Positions 1-9,735 of a stretch of 44,351 bases of DNA are shown here, piece after piece. Numbering within the stretch: position 1 is the stretch's first letter; every line of letters starts with the position of its first letter. A model generated the notes under the pieces. The model saw only the letters and a program-made list of their open reading frames with translations. It was not told the origin of the DNA and did no database searches. The translations under genes were made by a program, and so were the position numbers. Origin of the DNA: Streptomyces sp. NRRL S-87 (GTDB lineage: Bacteria; Actinomycetota; Actinomycetes; Streptomycetales; Streptomycetaceae). The DNA is taken from NCBI RefSeq assembly GCF_000719335.1, contig NZ_JOGB01000057.1:1-44351 (forward strand), written 5' to 3'.

Positions 1-13
1 GCGGCGGGCACCC

Positions 14-37
14 CGGGGAAGGCCCACCCCTTCCCCG
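14..37 (+). terminator. Hairpin upstream of the first permease
   Basis: A perfect 9-bp stem (CGGGGAAGG / CCTTCCCCG) encloses a 6-nt loop, about 30 nt before the first permease start. In sugar ABC operons such a hairpin commonly sits between the binding-protein gene and the permease genes and lowers downstream expression. The binding-protein gene is outside the window, so this role is inferred. Confidence 0.5.
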
Positions 38-69
38 CCCGGCACCGCCTCCTCCCGAAGGGCCGCACC

Positions 70-1017
70 GTGACCCTCACCGCACCCGCGCGACCGACAC
101 CAGGGAGCCGGAGCTCCGACGTCCGGCGCGCGTGGGCCAGACTCTCCCCGTACGCCTACGTCGCCCCGTTCTTCACCCTCTTCGCCGCCTTCGGTCTCTT
201 CCCCCTGATCTACACGGCCTTCGTGTCGCTGTACCGCGTCGAACTCCAGACGCCCGGCGACCTCGAGTGGCGCGGCCTCGGCAACTACACCACGCTGCTG
301 GACGACGAGTTCTTCTGGACCTCGCTGCGCAACACCTTCACCATCGGGGTGCTCTCCACCGTCCCCCAGCTGGTGATGGCGCTCGGTCTCGCGCACCTGC
401 TCAACCACAAGCTGCGCGGACGGACGTTCTTCCGTACCGTGATGCTGCTTCCGTACGCGACCTCCGTCGCCGCCGCCACGCTCGTCTTCGCCCAGCTCTT
501 CGGCCACGACTTCGGCCTGGTCAACTACGTGCTCGGGCTCGTCGGCATCGGCCCCGTCGACTGGCAGACCGGCACCCTCGCCTCCCAGGTCGCGGTCTCC
601 AGCATCGTCGTCTGGCGCTGGACCGGGTACAACGCGCTGATCTACCTGGCGGGCATGCAGTCCATCCCGCACGAGCTGTACGAGGCCGCGGAGATGGACG
701 GGGCGTCGCGGTGGCGCCAGTTCTGCCACGTCACCCTGCCGGGACTGCGGCCCACGATCGTCTTCACGGCCGTCGTCTCCACGATCGGCGCGACCCAGCT
801 GTTCGGCGAGCCGCTCCTCTTCGAGGGCTCCGCCTCCGGAGGCATCTCGCACCAGTACCAGACCCTCGGCCTCTACCTGTACGAGCAGGGCTGGGGCTTC
901 TTCCACCTGGGCCGGGCGGCCGCCATCGCCTGGGTGATGTTCCTGCTGATCCTGGTGGTCGTCGGGGCCAACGCCCTGTTCGCGCGCCGCCGTTCCCGCA
1001 AGGAGGCCGGCCGTTGA
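70..1017 (+). CDS. cebF: Sugar ABC transporter permease (MalF/CebF type)
   Basis: This is an integral membrane subunit of a carbohydrate ABC importer. The 315-residue protein has a short charged N-terminus, then about six hydrophobic segments beginning near residue 28. The conserved EAA loop that contacts the ATPase is visible in the last third ([17 protein letters not shown]). The length is normal for MalF-like permeases without the large periplasmic loop. The start is GTG, preceded by a GAAGGG stretch. Its stop overlaps the TTG start of the second permease by 4 nt, so the two are translationally coupled. A GH1 beta-glucosidase follows, which suggests cellobiose or another beta-glucoside as substrate, as in cebEFG-bglC of Streptomyces. 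The symbol rests on gene order and recalled similarity; the transporter class is secure. The binding protein would lie to the left. Confidence 0.88.
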   Translation: MTLTAPARPTPGSRSSDVRRAWARLSPYAYVAPFFTLFAAFGLFPLIYTAFVSLYRVELQTPGDLEWRGLGNYTTLLDDEFFWTSLRNTFTIGVLSTVPQLVMALGLAHLLNHKLRGRTFFRTVMLLPYATSVAAATLVFAQLFGHDFGLVNYVLGLVGIGPVDWQTGTLASQVAVSSIVVWRWTGYNALIYLAGMQSIPHELYEAAEMDGASRWRQFCHVTLPGLRPTIVFTAVVSTIGATQLFGEPLLFEGSASGGISHQYQTLGLYLYEQGWGFFHLGRAAAIAWVMFLLILVVVGANALFARRRSRKEAGR

Positions 1018-1916
1018 CCGCGCTCGCCACTCCGCCGGCCACGACCCCGGCCCCCGAACGGCCGGCCGCGCGGGTGCGGCGCCGGTCCGGCGCGGGACGC
1101 ACCATGCGGGGCGGGAAGCTCGCCCACGCGCTCCTGGTCGTCGCCGTGCTCGTCTCGGCGTTCCCCTTCTACTGGACGATCGTCGCGGCCAGCCGCTCCA
1201 ACGCCGAGCTGGCCGCGGTTCCGCCGTCGCTCCTGCCCGGACCGAACCTCCTGCGGAACTTCGAGGCGGTGACGGAAGAGGCCGACATCGGCACGGCGCT
1301 CCTCAACTCCTTCATCGTGTCCGGTTCGATCACCCTGGGCACGGTGCTGTGCTGCACGCTCGCCGGGTTCGCCTTCGCCAAACTCCGCTTCCGGGGCCGC
1401 GGCGCCCTGCTGGCGATCACCGTCGGCACCATGATGATCCCGCCGCAACTGGGCGTCATCCCGCTGTTCATGGTGATCGCCGAGCTGCAATGGGTGAACC
1501 AGCTCCAGGCCGTCATCCTGCCCGGCCTGGTCTCCGCCTTCGGCGTGTTCTTCATGCGCCAGCACCTCGTGCAGTCGCTGCCCGACGAACTGATCGAGGC
1601 CGCCCGGGTCGACGGCGCGTCCACGGCACGGATCTTCTGGTCCATCGTCGTGCCCATCGCCCGGCCCGGCATGGCCGTCCTCGGCCTGCTGACCTTCATG
1701 GCCGCCTGGAACGACTTCTTCTGGCCCGTCGTCGCCCTGTCCTCCTCGGAGCCGACCGTCCAGGTCGCCCTGCGCCAGCTCGGCGGCGGCTACGTCAACG
1801 ACCAGTCGGTGGTCATGGCGGGCACCCTGCTCGGCACGCTGCCCGTGCTGCTGGTCTTCGGGCTGCTTGGCCGGCAGATCGTCGGCGGCATCATGCAGGG
1901 CGCGGTCAAGGGCTGA
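1014..1916 (+). CDS. cebG: Sugar ABC transporter permease (MalG/CebG type)
   Basis: This is the second membrane subunit of the same importer, 300 residues. After a Pro/Ala/Arg-rich cytoplasmic N-terminus, about six transmembrane segments follow. The EAA loop reads [20 protein letters not shown] in the middle third, as in MalG-like permeases. I chose the TTG at 1014 because it overlaps the upstream stop (TTGA). An ATG at 1104 would remove the first 30 residues and is the alternative start. The frame stays open upstream, but that part is antisense-like composition inside the first permease. The gene ends 83 nt before the beta-glucosidase. No ATPase gene is present; Streptomyces sugar importers of this type usually share the unlinked MsiK ATPase. 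Confidence 0.86.
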   Translation: MTALATPPATTPAPERPAARVRRRSGAGRTMRGGKLAHALLVVAVLVSAFPFYWTIVAASRSNAELAAVPPSLLPGPNLLRNFEAVTEEADIGTALLNSFIVSGSITLGTVLCCTLAGFAFAKLRFRGRGALLAITVGTMMIPPQLGVIPLFMVIAELQWVNQLQAVILPGLVSAFGVFFMRQHLVQSLPDELIEAARVDGASTARIFWSIVVPIARPGMAVLGLLTFMAAWNDFFWPVVALSSSEPTVQVALRQLGGGYVNDQSVVMAGTLLGTLPVLLVFGLLGRQIVGGIMQGAVKG

Positions 1917-1999
1917 CCACGCGGGCCGGACCCGTGTCCACGCCGCCCCGCCCGCCTTCCCCTTCCCCCAGTCGTCTCACCTCCGGGAGTCCCACACCC

Positions 2000-3430
2000 A
2001 TGACCGCCCTCGACACCCGCCCGGGCAGCACCACGACGCTCCGGTTCCCCGAGAGCTTCCGCTGGGGCACCGCCACCGCCGCGTACCAGATCGAGGGTGC
2101 CGCCGCCGAGGACGGCCGCACCCCCTCCATCTGGGACACCTTCAGCCGCACCCCCGGCAAGGTCCGCAACGGCGACACCGGTGACATCGCCGCCGACCAC
2201 TACCACCGGATGCACGAGGACGTCGCGCTGATGAGGCGGCTCGGCGTGACCGACTACCGCTTCTCCCTGGCGTGGCCGCGCGTCCAGCCGACCGGCCGGG
2301 GACCTGCCGTTCAGAAGGGCCTGGACTTCTACCGGCGGCTCACGGACGAGCTGCGCGAGGCGGGCATCCGGCCGGTGGCGACCCTGTACCACTGGGACCT
2401 GCCCCAGGAGCTGGAGGACGCGGGTGGCTGGCCGCGGCGGGAGACCGCGTACCGCTTCGCCGAGTACGCGGGCCTCGCGGCCGAGGCGCTCGGCGACCGC
2501 GTCGCGACGTGGACCACCCTCAACGAGCCGTGGTGCGCTGCCTTCCTCGGCTACGGCAGCGGGGTGCACGCCCCCGGCCGTACCAGCGCGGTCGACTCGC
2601 TGCGGGCCGCCCACCACTTCAACCTGGCCCACGGCCTGGCCGTGCAGGCGCTGCGCGCCGCGCTCCCCGAGCCGGCCGAGGTGTCCCTCACCCTCAACCT
2701 CCACGCCGTCCGCGCCCACACCGGCACGCCCGAGGACCATGACGCGGCCCGCCGGATCGACGCCGTCGGCAACCGGATCTTCCTCGACCCGGTCTTCCAC
2801 GGACGGCTGCCGCAGGATCTCGTCGCCGACACCGCGGCGGTCACCGACTGGTCCTTCGTCCGGGACGGGGACCTGCGGACGGCGTCCGCACCGATCGAGT
2901 CGCTCGGCATCAACTACTACGCCCCCACCGAGGTCGCGGCCGGCAGTTCGGCGTCGACCTCGCCCTCTACCGCGCCCTCGCCCTCGTCCTCGCCGTGGGC
3001 GGGCGCCGAGCGGCACGTGCGCTTCGTTCCCGTCCCGGGGCCCCGCACGGCCATGGACTGGCCCGTCGACGCCGACGGGCTGTACGAACTCCTGGTCCGA
3101 CTGCGGGACGAGCTGCCCGGGCTGCCGCTGGTCGTCACCGAGAACGGCGCCGCGTACGACGACTACGCCGACCCGTCCGGCGCCGTGAAGGACCCCGAGC
3201 GGGTGGCCTACCTGCACGCCCACCTGACGGCCGTGCACCGGGCGGTCGGGGACGGCGCGGACGTCCGCGGCTACTTCCTGTGGTCCCTGCTCGACAACTT
3301 CGAGTGGGCCTACGGGTACGGCAAGCGCTTCGGCATCGTCCACGTCGACTTCGCGACGCAGCGCCGCACCCTCAAGTCCAGCGCCCACTGGTACGCGGAC
3401 GTCATCGCCCGGGGCGGCGTACCCGCGTAG
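2000..3430 (+). CDS. bglC: GH1 beta-glucosidase
   Basis: This is a family 1 glycoside hydrolase that should cleave cellobiose or other beta-glucosides in the cytoplasm after import. The 476-residue protein opens with the GH1 N-terminal signature ([15 protein letters not shown], residues 20-34). The acid/base glutamate lies in TLNEPW (Glu176) and the nucleophile in VTENGAA (Glu381). No signal peptide is seen. The start is the ATG at 2000; the frame is open further upstream but that part overlaps the permease. A Ser/Pro/Thr-rich insertion of about 20 residues starts near residue 314, in a region where GH1 enzymes usually have a shorter loop. It lies directly downstream of the two permeases, matching the cebEFG-bglC order. 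No CebR-like TGGGAGCGCTCCCA operator is visible in the window. Confidence 0.93.
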   Translation: MTALDTRPGSTTTLRFPESFRWGTATAAYQIEGAAAEDGRTPSIWDTFSRTPGKVRNGDTGDIAADHYHRMHEDVALMRRLGVTDYRFSLAWPRVQPTGRGPAVQKGLDFYRRLTDELREAGIRPVATLYHWDLPQELEDAGGWPRRETAYRFAEYAGLAAEALGDRVATWTTLNEPWCAAFLGYGSGVHAPGRTSAVDSLRAAHHFNLAHGLAVQALRAALPEPAEVSLTLNLHAVRAHTGTPEDHDAARRIDAVGNRIFLDPVFHGRLPQDLVADTAAVTDWSFVRDGDLRTASAPIESLGINYYAPTEVAAGSSASTSPSTAPSPSSSPWAGAERHVRFVPVPGPRTAMDWPVDADGLYELLVRLRDELPGLPLVVTENGAAYDDYADPSGAVKDPERVAYLHAHLTAVHRAVGDGADVRGYFLWSLLDNFEWAYGYGKRFGIVHVDFATQRRTLKSSAHWYADVIARGGVPA

Positions 3431-3456
3431 GCTGGTCGCCTTACGCGGGAGGGCAA

Positions 3457-4368
3457 TTGAGCGCGATCGTTTTCGTGCACGGCGTGGGCAAGCAGTACCT
3501 CGGCGAGGACTCCGTGGCGCGGGACACCGTGCCGGAGCTGCTGAGCGGCGTACGGCTGGCGGGCGGGCCGGTGCCCGAGCCGGACGACGTCGGCACGGCC
3601 TTCTACGGCGACCTGTTCCGGCCCCGCGGCACCCGCGGCGGGCAGGAACCGCCGTGCGGGCCGGAGGACGTCGAGACCGAGGAGGAGTTCCGGCTCCTGA
3701 TGGCCTGGTGGGAGGCGGCGGCCCGGACCGACCCGGCCGTCCCCGGTCCGGCGGCCGACGGCACGCGCGGCGCGGCCTTCCGGGCGCCTTCCCAGGCCCT
3801 GCGGCTGAACGCCGTCCGGGCGGCCCTCGACGCCCTGACGGGCGCGGCGTTCCTGCGCGGGGTGCTCGACGCCATGCTCGTCGGCAGCCTCAAGCAGGTC
3901 ACCGCCTACCTGTCGGACGACGACGTGCGCGCTGCCGCCCGGGCCCGGGTGGCAGCGCGGATCACGTCCGGGACCCGGGTGGTCGTGGGGCACTCGCTCG
4001 GGTCGGTGATCGCGTACGAGACCCTCTGCGACGAGGCGTACAACGGCAGTTGGGACGTGCGCATGCTCGTCACGCTCGGGTCCCCGCTCGGCATGCGGTC
4101 CCTCGTCCTGGACCGGCTCGACCCGCCGCCCCGGGACCGGCGGGCGCGCTGGCCGAAGCCGCTGCGGGCCTGGACCAACATCGCCGACTCCACCGACGTC
4201 GTCGCCGCGGTGCGCGAGCTGCGCCCCGCCTTCGGGAACCGCGTCACCGACCTCCTGGTCCACAACGGCAGCCACATGCACGACGCCACCCGCTACCTGA
4301 CCGCCGTCGAGACGGGCCGCGCCATCGCCGCGGGGCTGGGGACGGAGCCGGGGCCCGGGGCGCGCTGA
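3457..4368 (+). CDS. Alpha/beta hydrolase (GHSLG serine hydrolase), partner of the caspase-STAND protein
   Basis: This 303-residue protein has an alpha/beta-hydrolase layout. The first strand and oxyanion-type turn are IVFVHGVGK (residues 4-12), and a nucleophile elbow VVVGHSLGS puts Ser180 as nucleophile. Candidate acid and base are in ADSTDVV and in SHMHDA near the C-terminus. No signal peptide or membrane segment is seen, so it is probably cytoplasmic. It could be an esterase, lipase or peptidase; the substrate cannot be read from sequence. The TTG start is chosen because a GGGAGGG ribosome-binding site precedes it by a few bases and the fold begins at once. The stop overlaps the ATG of the caspase-STAND gene by 1 nt (TGATG), so the two are made together. 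By context it may be an effector or a processing target of that protein (inference). Confidence 0.85.
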   Translation: MSAIVFVHGVGKQYLGEDSVARDTVPELLSGVRLAGGPVPEPDDVGTAFYGDLFRPRGTRGGQEPPCGPEDVETEEEFRLLMAWWEAAARTDPAVPGPAADGTRGAAFRAPSQALRLNAVRAALDALTGAAFLRGVLDAMLVGSLKQVTAYLSDDDVRAAARARVAARITSGTRVVVGHSLGSVIAYETLCDEAYNGSWDVRMLVTLGSPLGMRSLVLDRLDPPPRDRRARWPKPLRAWTNIADSTDVVAAVRELRPAFGNRVTDLLVHNGSHMHDATRYLTAVETGRAIAAGLGTEPGPGAR

Positions 4369-7300
4369 TGCGCTACCTCGTGGCGGCGGGGACCCGGCGC
4401 TACCGCGACGCCGCGCTCCCCGAGCTGCCGGCGGTCCCCGGCGACGTCGCGGCGGTGGTCTCGCTCTTCGGGTCGATGGGGTACGAGCGGGTGCTGGCCG
4501 AGGTCTCGGACGACCCGGGCGCGGGGGACCTCGAGGACGCGTTGGCCGACTGGTGCGCGTCCGCCGCGCTCTCGGCCGAGGACGTCGTGGTCGTGTACTA
4601 CGCGGGCCACGGCGAGCGCCCACCGGCCGGCGGATACCGGCTCGCGTGCGCGGACACCGGGTACGGCCGGCCGCACTCGTGGCTCTCGCCGGCCGACCTG
4701 GCCGAGGTCCTGGCCACGTCGCCGGTCCGGCACGTCCTGTTCGTCGTGGACGCCTGCTACGCGGCGGTCGCCGGGACCGGCATCGGCACGGTGAGCGACG
4801 CCGTCGCCGCGGGCCGCGCCCGGACCGACGCCACGGGGTCCGGGACCTGGCTGCTGGCCTCCGCCCGGCACCGCGACCTCGCCGACGACGGGGCGTTCGT
4901 GTCCCGGCTGGCCGACGCGGTCGCGGCGGGCGACGGTGCGTCGCAGCGGTACCTGGCCCCCGGCACGCTCGCCGACCGCGTCAACCGCGCCTTCACCGCC
5001 GCCGGCCGCCGGCAGCGGGCCACCTGTTACGCGGTCGACCAGTCCGAGGCCCCGCCCTTCTTCGCCAACCCGCTGCACGACCCACGGGCGGAGCACGCGG
5101 GGGACGGCGCCCGCGGCGCCGACGCCGGCGACCTGGCCGCGCACTTCGAGCCGCGCGGGCGCGGGGTGGAACAGGTCCACGACCCCGGCTCGTACTTCAC
5201 CGGCCGCGAACGCGCCCTGCGCGAGGCCCGCGCGCACCTGGCCGGCGAGGGAGCCGCGGGCGCCCTGGTGGTCACGGCCGATCCGGGCTCCGGAAAGTCG
5301 GCCGTACTCGGCCGACTGGTCCTCGAGGGCCACGCCGACGCGTCCGTCAACGCCCACCACCAGACCCTGGACGCCCTCGTCGGCAGACTGGCGGCCGCGG
5401 CCGACGTGCACGCCGCCACACCGAGCGCCCTGTTCGAGGCCCTGGCCGGAAGGCGCCGGCCGCTGCGGATCGTCGTCGACTCGCTGGACGAGGCCGGTCC
5501 CGGCGGCGACCGGGCCGAGGCCCGCCGCATCGCCTGGGACCTGCTGCGGCCGCTGGCGGGCGTCCCGTGCGTACGGCTGCTGGTCGGCTCGCGCCGGGAG
5601 CTGCTCCCGCACCTCGGGGACCGCGTGCCCCTCATCGACCTCGACGAGGGGACGTACGCCGACGACACCGACACCGCCGAGTACGTCGAGAAGGTGATCT
5701 CCGATACGGGTGCCCCGTACGCGGACCTGCCCGACCTCGCCCGACGCGTCGCGGCGGAGGTCGCCCGCCGCGCCGGGCGGTGCTTCCTGGTCGCCCGGAT
5801 GACGGCGAGCGCCCTGCTGCGCGGGCGGCCGGCCGACACCTCGGTGCCGGGGTGGGCGGAGCAGCTGCCGTCGGACGTCGGAGGCGCCTTCGAGGCGTAC
5901 CTGCGGCGCCGTCCGGCCGGGCGGCGGACCGCGACGACGGCCCTGCTCACCGCGTTGGCGTTCGCCGAGGGCAGCGGCCTGCCGCGCCGGTTGTGGGTCC
6001 GGGTCGCCGGCCGGCTGTCGGGGCTCCCCCTGACGGAGACGGACGTCGACCTGCTGCTGGAGGAGGACGGCTCGTACGTCGCGCACGCGTCGGTGGACCG
6101 CACGCGTTCCTTCCGGCTCTACCACCAGGAGCTCACGGACCACATGCGGGCGCGCGTGCTGCGGCACCGGGACGCGGCGGACGTCCAGCAGTGCTTCGTG
6201 GACGTGCTGCGCGAGCTGGTCCCGGAGGGCGACTGGTCCGCCGCCCCCGCGTACGTCCGGTCGCACCTCGCCACCCACGCAGCGGGCTCGGGGGCACTGG
6301 ACGACCTCATCGAGGACGCGGCGTTCGTCCTCGCCGCAGACCCGGCGACGCTGCTGCCGGCGGTACGGCAGGTGGAGCGCCGGCCCGTGCCGGCGCTCGC
6401 GGTGGAGCGGTTCGGGTCGCTGCTCGACGGAGCGGACCCGGACACCGACCGGGCCGCCCTGCTGGCGTTCGTCGCCGAGACCCATGGAGTGCACGGGCTG
6501 GCGCGCGCGGCGGAGGGGCTCTCCGGCACGGTGCGGCGGATCGCGGCCCAGCCGCGGCGGTTCACTCCGCACCGGGTGGTCGGCCGGCACGCGGGCGACG
6601 TCTACTCGATGAGGTCGGTGTTCGGCGGCTGGCGGCTGGAGCCGCTGGTGCTGCCGTCCGGGGGCCGGGCCGTGGTGGCGCAGCCGCCACTGGAGGGCCA
6701 GGTGAACGTCTGGTTCCTCGACGACCCCGCCCAGTCCACGGTCCTGCCCCATGCGGACCGGGTCGTGGGGCTGGCCGTGCTGGCGGACCGTGCCGAGGCC
6801 GTGACCCTCGACCGGAAGGGCGCCCTGCGCGTCTGGGGTGTCGCGGACCAGTCGGTGCGCGCCGTCGCTCCGGCCACCGGCCTCCACGCTCTGGACGGCG
6901 GGGGGCTCCTGTCCGACGGCACGCCGGTGGCCGTCTGCCGCGACAAAGACCGCGCGGTGGCACTGTCACTGCCCGGCCTGGACGTCCTCGCCGAGCACCG
7001 AACGGAGAAGAACGGGCGCGCAGGTGCGGATTCCCTCACCGCGCGCCTCGGTTGCGACGAGGCGGGCCGGGCCGTCATGTTCGTGTTCGACCGGGGCCGC
7101 GGGGTGCTCACGGCGCACGACCTCGAGCGGAGTGGCACGCCGCGCCAGGTGCTGGCCGGCCTGGCGGGCGGTGCGTTGCTGGACGGCGTCGGAGGGCCGC
7201 GCGGCACGGTCCTCGCCTTCGTGGAATGGCCGGGGCACTACACGGTGTTCGAACCGGCTACCGGGAGGAGCACGAGTACGCCGCGCGAGAAGTCCCTGCC

Positions 7301-9032
7301 CTGGGCGTCGGCGGGCGGTTTCGCGCACGGCAGCGGTGCGGACCCGGTGTTCGTCGTGAGCAATTCGGAGTGCTTCCTCGGCGTCCGCCTCGGCGGGTTG
7401 GTGAGGGGCGCGGCGCTCATGCACCTGCGTACGGCCTTGGTGGACGCCGTGCTGGTGGACGGCGAACTGTTCGTGGTCGGCGCCGCCACGAGTGCCGACG
7501 TGGTCCTGACCGAGTGCGCCACGGGAGCGCCGGCCGGCACGCTGTACGGGCACGAAGGGGCCGTGAGTGCGGTGCGGGTGCTCGACGCCCCCGGGGCCGC
7601 GGGGCCGGACGTGCTCGCGGTCGGCAACGACGGGACCGCCCGCCTCTGGCGGTGGGGGGCGCACGCCGAGGGCGGGCCGCCCGGCCCGGCCGCCGGCGAG
7701 GAACGGATGCCCGCGCAGCCCGAAGTGGGTTCCCTGACAGCCCTGACGGGGGAGACCCTGTCCGTCGTGGCAGGGGGGTCCCGGACCGTGTGGCGCGCGA
7801 CGTACGTCCCCGGCGAGGGGGGAACGGCCAGGGTGGCGGTCGGCCCGGCCACCGAGTTCGCCCTCGGCGACGACAGCGACACCGTGCGCAGCCACGAGGA
7901 CCCCGACGGAACGCTCAACCTCTTGGACCGACGCGTGGCCTCGCGGAGCTTCGTCGAGTCCGGAGGTGGTCCGCCGGACCCGAACGGGCCCGTGTGCGAG
8001 ACGACCGTGTCCAGTACCTGGCGCCGGTTGCGGGCCGGGGCGGACCTGCCCGCCTGGAGCTGGCTCGGCGGGAACGAGTCCGGCCTGCAGGCGTGGTTCC
8101 TGCCGGGGACGGACCGGCACCCCGCCACGCGCGTGCTCGAGTTCGACGCCCTGCGCGGCCGTGCCACGCTCGTGACGGGCGCCGACGGGGCGCGGAACGT
8201 CGTCGACCTGCCGTGGACCGTGGCCGTGGACGCGGACGTCGTGCGCGTCACGGCGTTCACGACGGCGGCGGGTGACGCGGTGCTGATGACGGCTACCAGG
8301 GCCGCCCGGGGCGACGAGTCGAGCGTCGGCGGATACCGCCGCGACCGGCTGGGACGGCCGAGCACCGGGCGCGGACAGGTCGTCGCCGGACGTCTCTGGG
8401 ACGCGGCCACCGGACTGCAGTACGCCGACGGCGCGTACGAACTGGCCCACGACGTGGACCTGCTGGTGCCGCACCGCGGGCGGGCCGGGACGCGCTGGAT
8501 CGCCCAGCGGGGCCTGGACACCGCGACGTCGGTCATCGACCTGGTGACCGGTGCCCGCCACCCGGTGAGCCCGCCGGCGCCCGACGCCGGCCGGGAGAGG
8601 GGCCGGGGCCCTGACTTCCTCCGGTGGGCCGATCTCGGCGAGGGCCCTCCCATGCTCCTCTGCCTCGTCGGACCCCTGCCGGACACGGTGGACACGGTGC
8701 CGAGCCAGGCCCCCGTCCCGGTGGCCGTCTGGCACGCTGCGGATCCCGAGGTGACGGGCCGGCTGCCCGTCCTGGCCCACCGGATCCTGTGGACTGGGCA
8801 CGCCCCCAGCGGCGAAGCGCTCGTGGCCGTGAGCGACGGAACCGGGGTGGTGCTGTGCCATCTGCCGAGCGGCGAGCAGGTGTGGGCCGCCCCGGTGCCG
8901 GCGCTCGTCACGGCGCTCGTCCCGCTGCCGGGCAGCGCGGGCCTGGACCTGGCCGTGGGGACGCAGCAGGGGGTGGTGTTCGTCCGGCCGCGGCTGTCGG
9001 CGAGGTGGCGGCAGCGGCTCGGGGCGGAGTGA
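4368..9032 (+). CDS. Caspase-like / STAND NTPase / WD40-type multidomain protein
   Basis: This is a 1554-residue multidomain protein. Residues 1-235 form a caspase-like (C14) protease domain with the catalytic dyad in YYAGHGE (His81) and VVDACYA (Cys130). Residues about 275-600 form a P-loop NTPase with Walker A ADPGSGKSA (Lys310) and a Walker B of NACHT/STAND style, IVVDSLDEA (Asp371, Asp374, Glu375). An Arg-rich winged-helix or helical region follows. From about residue 730 to the end there are degenerate beta-propeller repeats; one clear WD40 blade reads HEGAVSAVRV ... NDGTARLWRW. This effector-switch-sensor order is that of bacterial NLR-like conflict proteins. It is likely cytoplasmic. 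The start ATG overlaps the hydrolase stop by 1 nt. The gene ends 4 bp from the convergent XRE gene. The ligand sensed and the protease target are unknown. Confidence 0.9.
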   Translation: MRYLVAAGTRRYRDAALPELPAVPGDVAAVVSLFGSMGYERVLAEVSDDPGAGDLEDALADWCASAALSAEDVVVVYYAGHGERPPAGGYRLACADTGYGRPHSWLSPADLAEVLATSPVRHVLFVVDACYAAVAGTGIGTVSDAVAAGRARTDATGSGTWLLASARHRDLADDGAFVSRLADAVAAGDGASQRYLAPGTLADRVNRAFTAAGRRQRATCYAVDQSEAPPFFANPLHDPRAEHAGDGARGADAGDLAAHFEPRGRGVEQVHDPGSYFTGRERALREARAHLAGEGAAGALVVTADPGSGKSAVLGRLVLEGHADASVNAHHQTLDALVGRLAAAADVHAATPSALFEALAGRRRPLRIVVDSLDEAGPGGDRAEARRIAWDLLRPLAGVPCVRLLVGSRRELLPHLGDRVPLIDLDEGTYADDTDTAEYVEKVISDTGAPYADLPDLARRVAAEVARRAGRCFLVARMTASALLRGRPADTSVPGWAEQLPSDVGGAFEAYLRRRPAGRRTATTALLTALAFAEGSGLPRRLWVRVAGRLSGLPLTETDVDLLLEEDGSYVAHASVDRTRSFRLYHQELTDHMRARVLRHRDAADVQQCFVDVLRELVPEGDWSAAPAYVRSHLATHAAGSGALDDLIEDAAFVLAADPATLLPAVRQVERRPVPALAVERFGSLLDGADPDTDRAALLAFVAETHGVHGLARAAEGLSGTVRRIAAQPRRFTPHRVVGRHAGDVYSMRSVFGGWRLEPLVLPSGGRAVVAQPPLEGQVNVWFLDDPAQSTVLPHADRVVGLAVLADRAEAVTLDRKGALRVWGVADQSVRAVAPATGLHALDGGGLLSDGTPVAVCRDKDRAVALSLPGLDVLAEHRTEKNGRAGADSLTARLGCDEAGRAVMFVFDRGRGVLTAHDLERSGTPRQVLAGLAGGALLDGVGGPRGTVLAFVEWPGHYTVFEPATGRSTSTPREKSLPWASAGGFAHGSGADPVFVVSNSECFLGVRLGGLVRGAALMHLRTALVDAVLVDGELFVVGAATSADVVLTECATGAPAGTLYGHEGAVSAVRVLDAPGAAGPDVLAVGNDGTARLWRWGAHAEGGPPGPAAGEERMPAQPEVGSLTALTGETLSVVAGGSRTVWRATYVPGEGGTARVAVGPATEFALGDDSDTVRSHEDPDGTLNLLDRRVASRSFVESGGGPPDPNGPVCETTVSSTWRRLRAGADLPAWSWLGGNESGLQAWFLPGTDRHPATRVLEFDALRGRATLVTGADGARNVVDLPWTVAVDADVVRVTAFTTAAGDAVLMTATRAARGDESSVGGYRRDRLGRPSTGRGQVVAGRLWDAATGLQYADGAYELAHDVDLLVPHRGRAGTRWIAQRGLDTATSVIDLVTGARHPVSPPAPDAGRERGRGPDFLRWADLGEGPPMLLCLVGPLPDTVDTVPSQAPVPVAVWHAADPEVTGRLPVLAHRILWTGHAPSGEALVAVSDGTGVVLCHLPSGEQVWAAPVPALVTALVPLPGSAGLDLAVGTQQGVVFVRPRLSARWRQRLGAE

Positions 9033-9036
9033 GGGG

Positions 9037-9729
9037 TCAGCCGCCGCTCGCCAGGTGGTGGAAGCGGTCGGGGAGGGCGCGCAGCCAGGCGGCGCGGGCC
9101 TGGGCGACCTCGCGCAGGCGGGCGTCGTCGGAGCGGGCCACGAGGTGGCCGAGGTAGCGCTCGTTGAAGCGGGCGTACTCCTGGTGCAGGGTGCGCAGGG
9201 CGCGGGCCGTGCGGTCGGGGGCGGTGCCGGAGAGGCGGGCGAGGGCGGGGGCGTACTGCTTCCAGCGGCCCTCGACCGCCTGGCGCAGCAGGGCGGTCAG
9301 GTCGGCGGTGCGGTCGAGGACGGTGCGGAGCTCGTCGGGGGTCAGGCCGAGCGCGTCGGCGAGCAGGAGCGTCTGGCGGTCGGTGCCGGGCCACTGGTGG
9401 TCGCCCTCCGCCCGGGCGTACGCGTCGGGGTCCATGCCGATGCGGCGGGCGAGGCGGGGTGCGGTGAACTGGCGGGCCAGCCGGTACTCGCGGAGGGTGC
9501 GCGGGTTGCGGGCCATCAGGACCGCGACCGGGCACCAGAGGGCGTCGGCGAGGGCGAAGAGCTCGGGTTCGGTGGGCGTGGCCGCGCCCGATTCCCAGTC
9601 CCGGACCGTGTCCGGCTCGCGTCCGATGCCCAACTGGGCCATGTGGAAGGTGACCTGGTGGAGGGTCAGGCCGACCCGGGCACGGGCGGCCCGGGCCTGT
9701 TCGGCGGAGAACGGCGGGTGGGTGGGCAC
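9037..9729 (-). CDS. XRE-family DNA-binding protein with two HTH-like segments
   Basis: This 230-residue protein looks like a cytoplasmic transcription regulator. An XRE helix-turn-helix occupies about residues 10-65 (ARVGLTLHQVTFHMAQLGI ... VRDWESG). A second, similar segment at about 75-130 (RLARQFTAPRLARRIGMDP ... ALGLTPDELRTVL) suggests an internal duplication of the fold. The C-terminal 100 residues are Arg/Ala-rich and helical. The start is the ATG at 9729, 6 nt past the stop of the NCS2 permease gene on the same strand, so the two probably form an operon and the protein may regulate the permease. Its 3' end nearly touches the caspase-STAND gene from the opposite side. No ligand domain is recognisable. 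Confidence 0.75.
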   Translation of the reverse strand: MPTHPPFSAEQARAARARVGLTLHQVTFHMAQLGIGREPDTVRDWESGAATPTEPELFALADALWCPVAVLMARNPRTLREYRLARQFTAPRLARRIGMDPDAYARAEGDHQWPGTDRQTLLLADALGLTPDELRTVLDRTADLTALLRQAVEGRWKQYAPALARLSGTAPDRTARALRTLHQEYARFNERYLGHLVARSDDARLREVAQARAAWLRALPDRFHHLASGG

Positions 9730-9735
9730 GGCGCC

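Noticed and set aside
1..1999. CebR operator near the sugar operon
   Set aside because: No TGGGAGCGCTCCCA-like palindrome is visible; it would be expected upstream of the missing binding-protein gene.
4293..6887. Long leftward open frame opposite the caspase-STAND gene
   Set aside because: It lacks motifs and a ribosome-binding site; the rightward frame contains catalytic, Walker and WD40 motifs.
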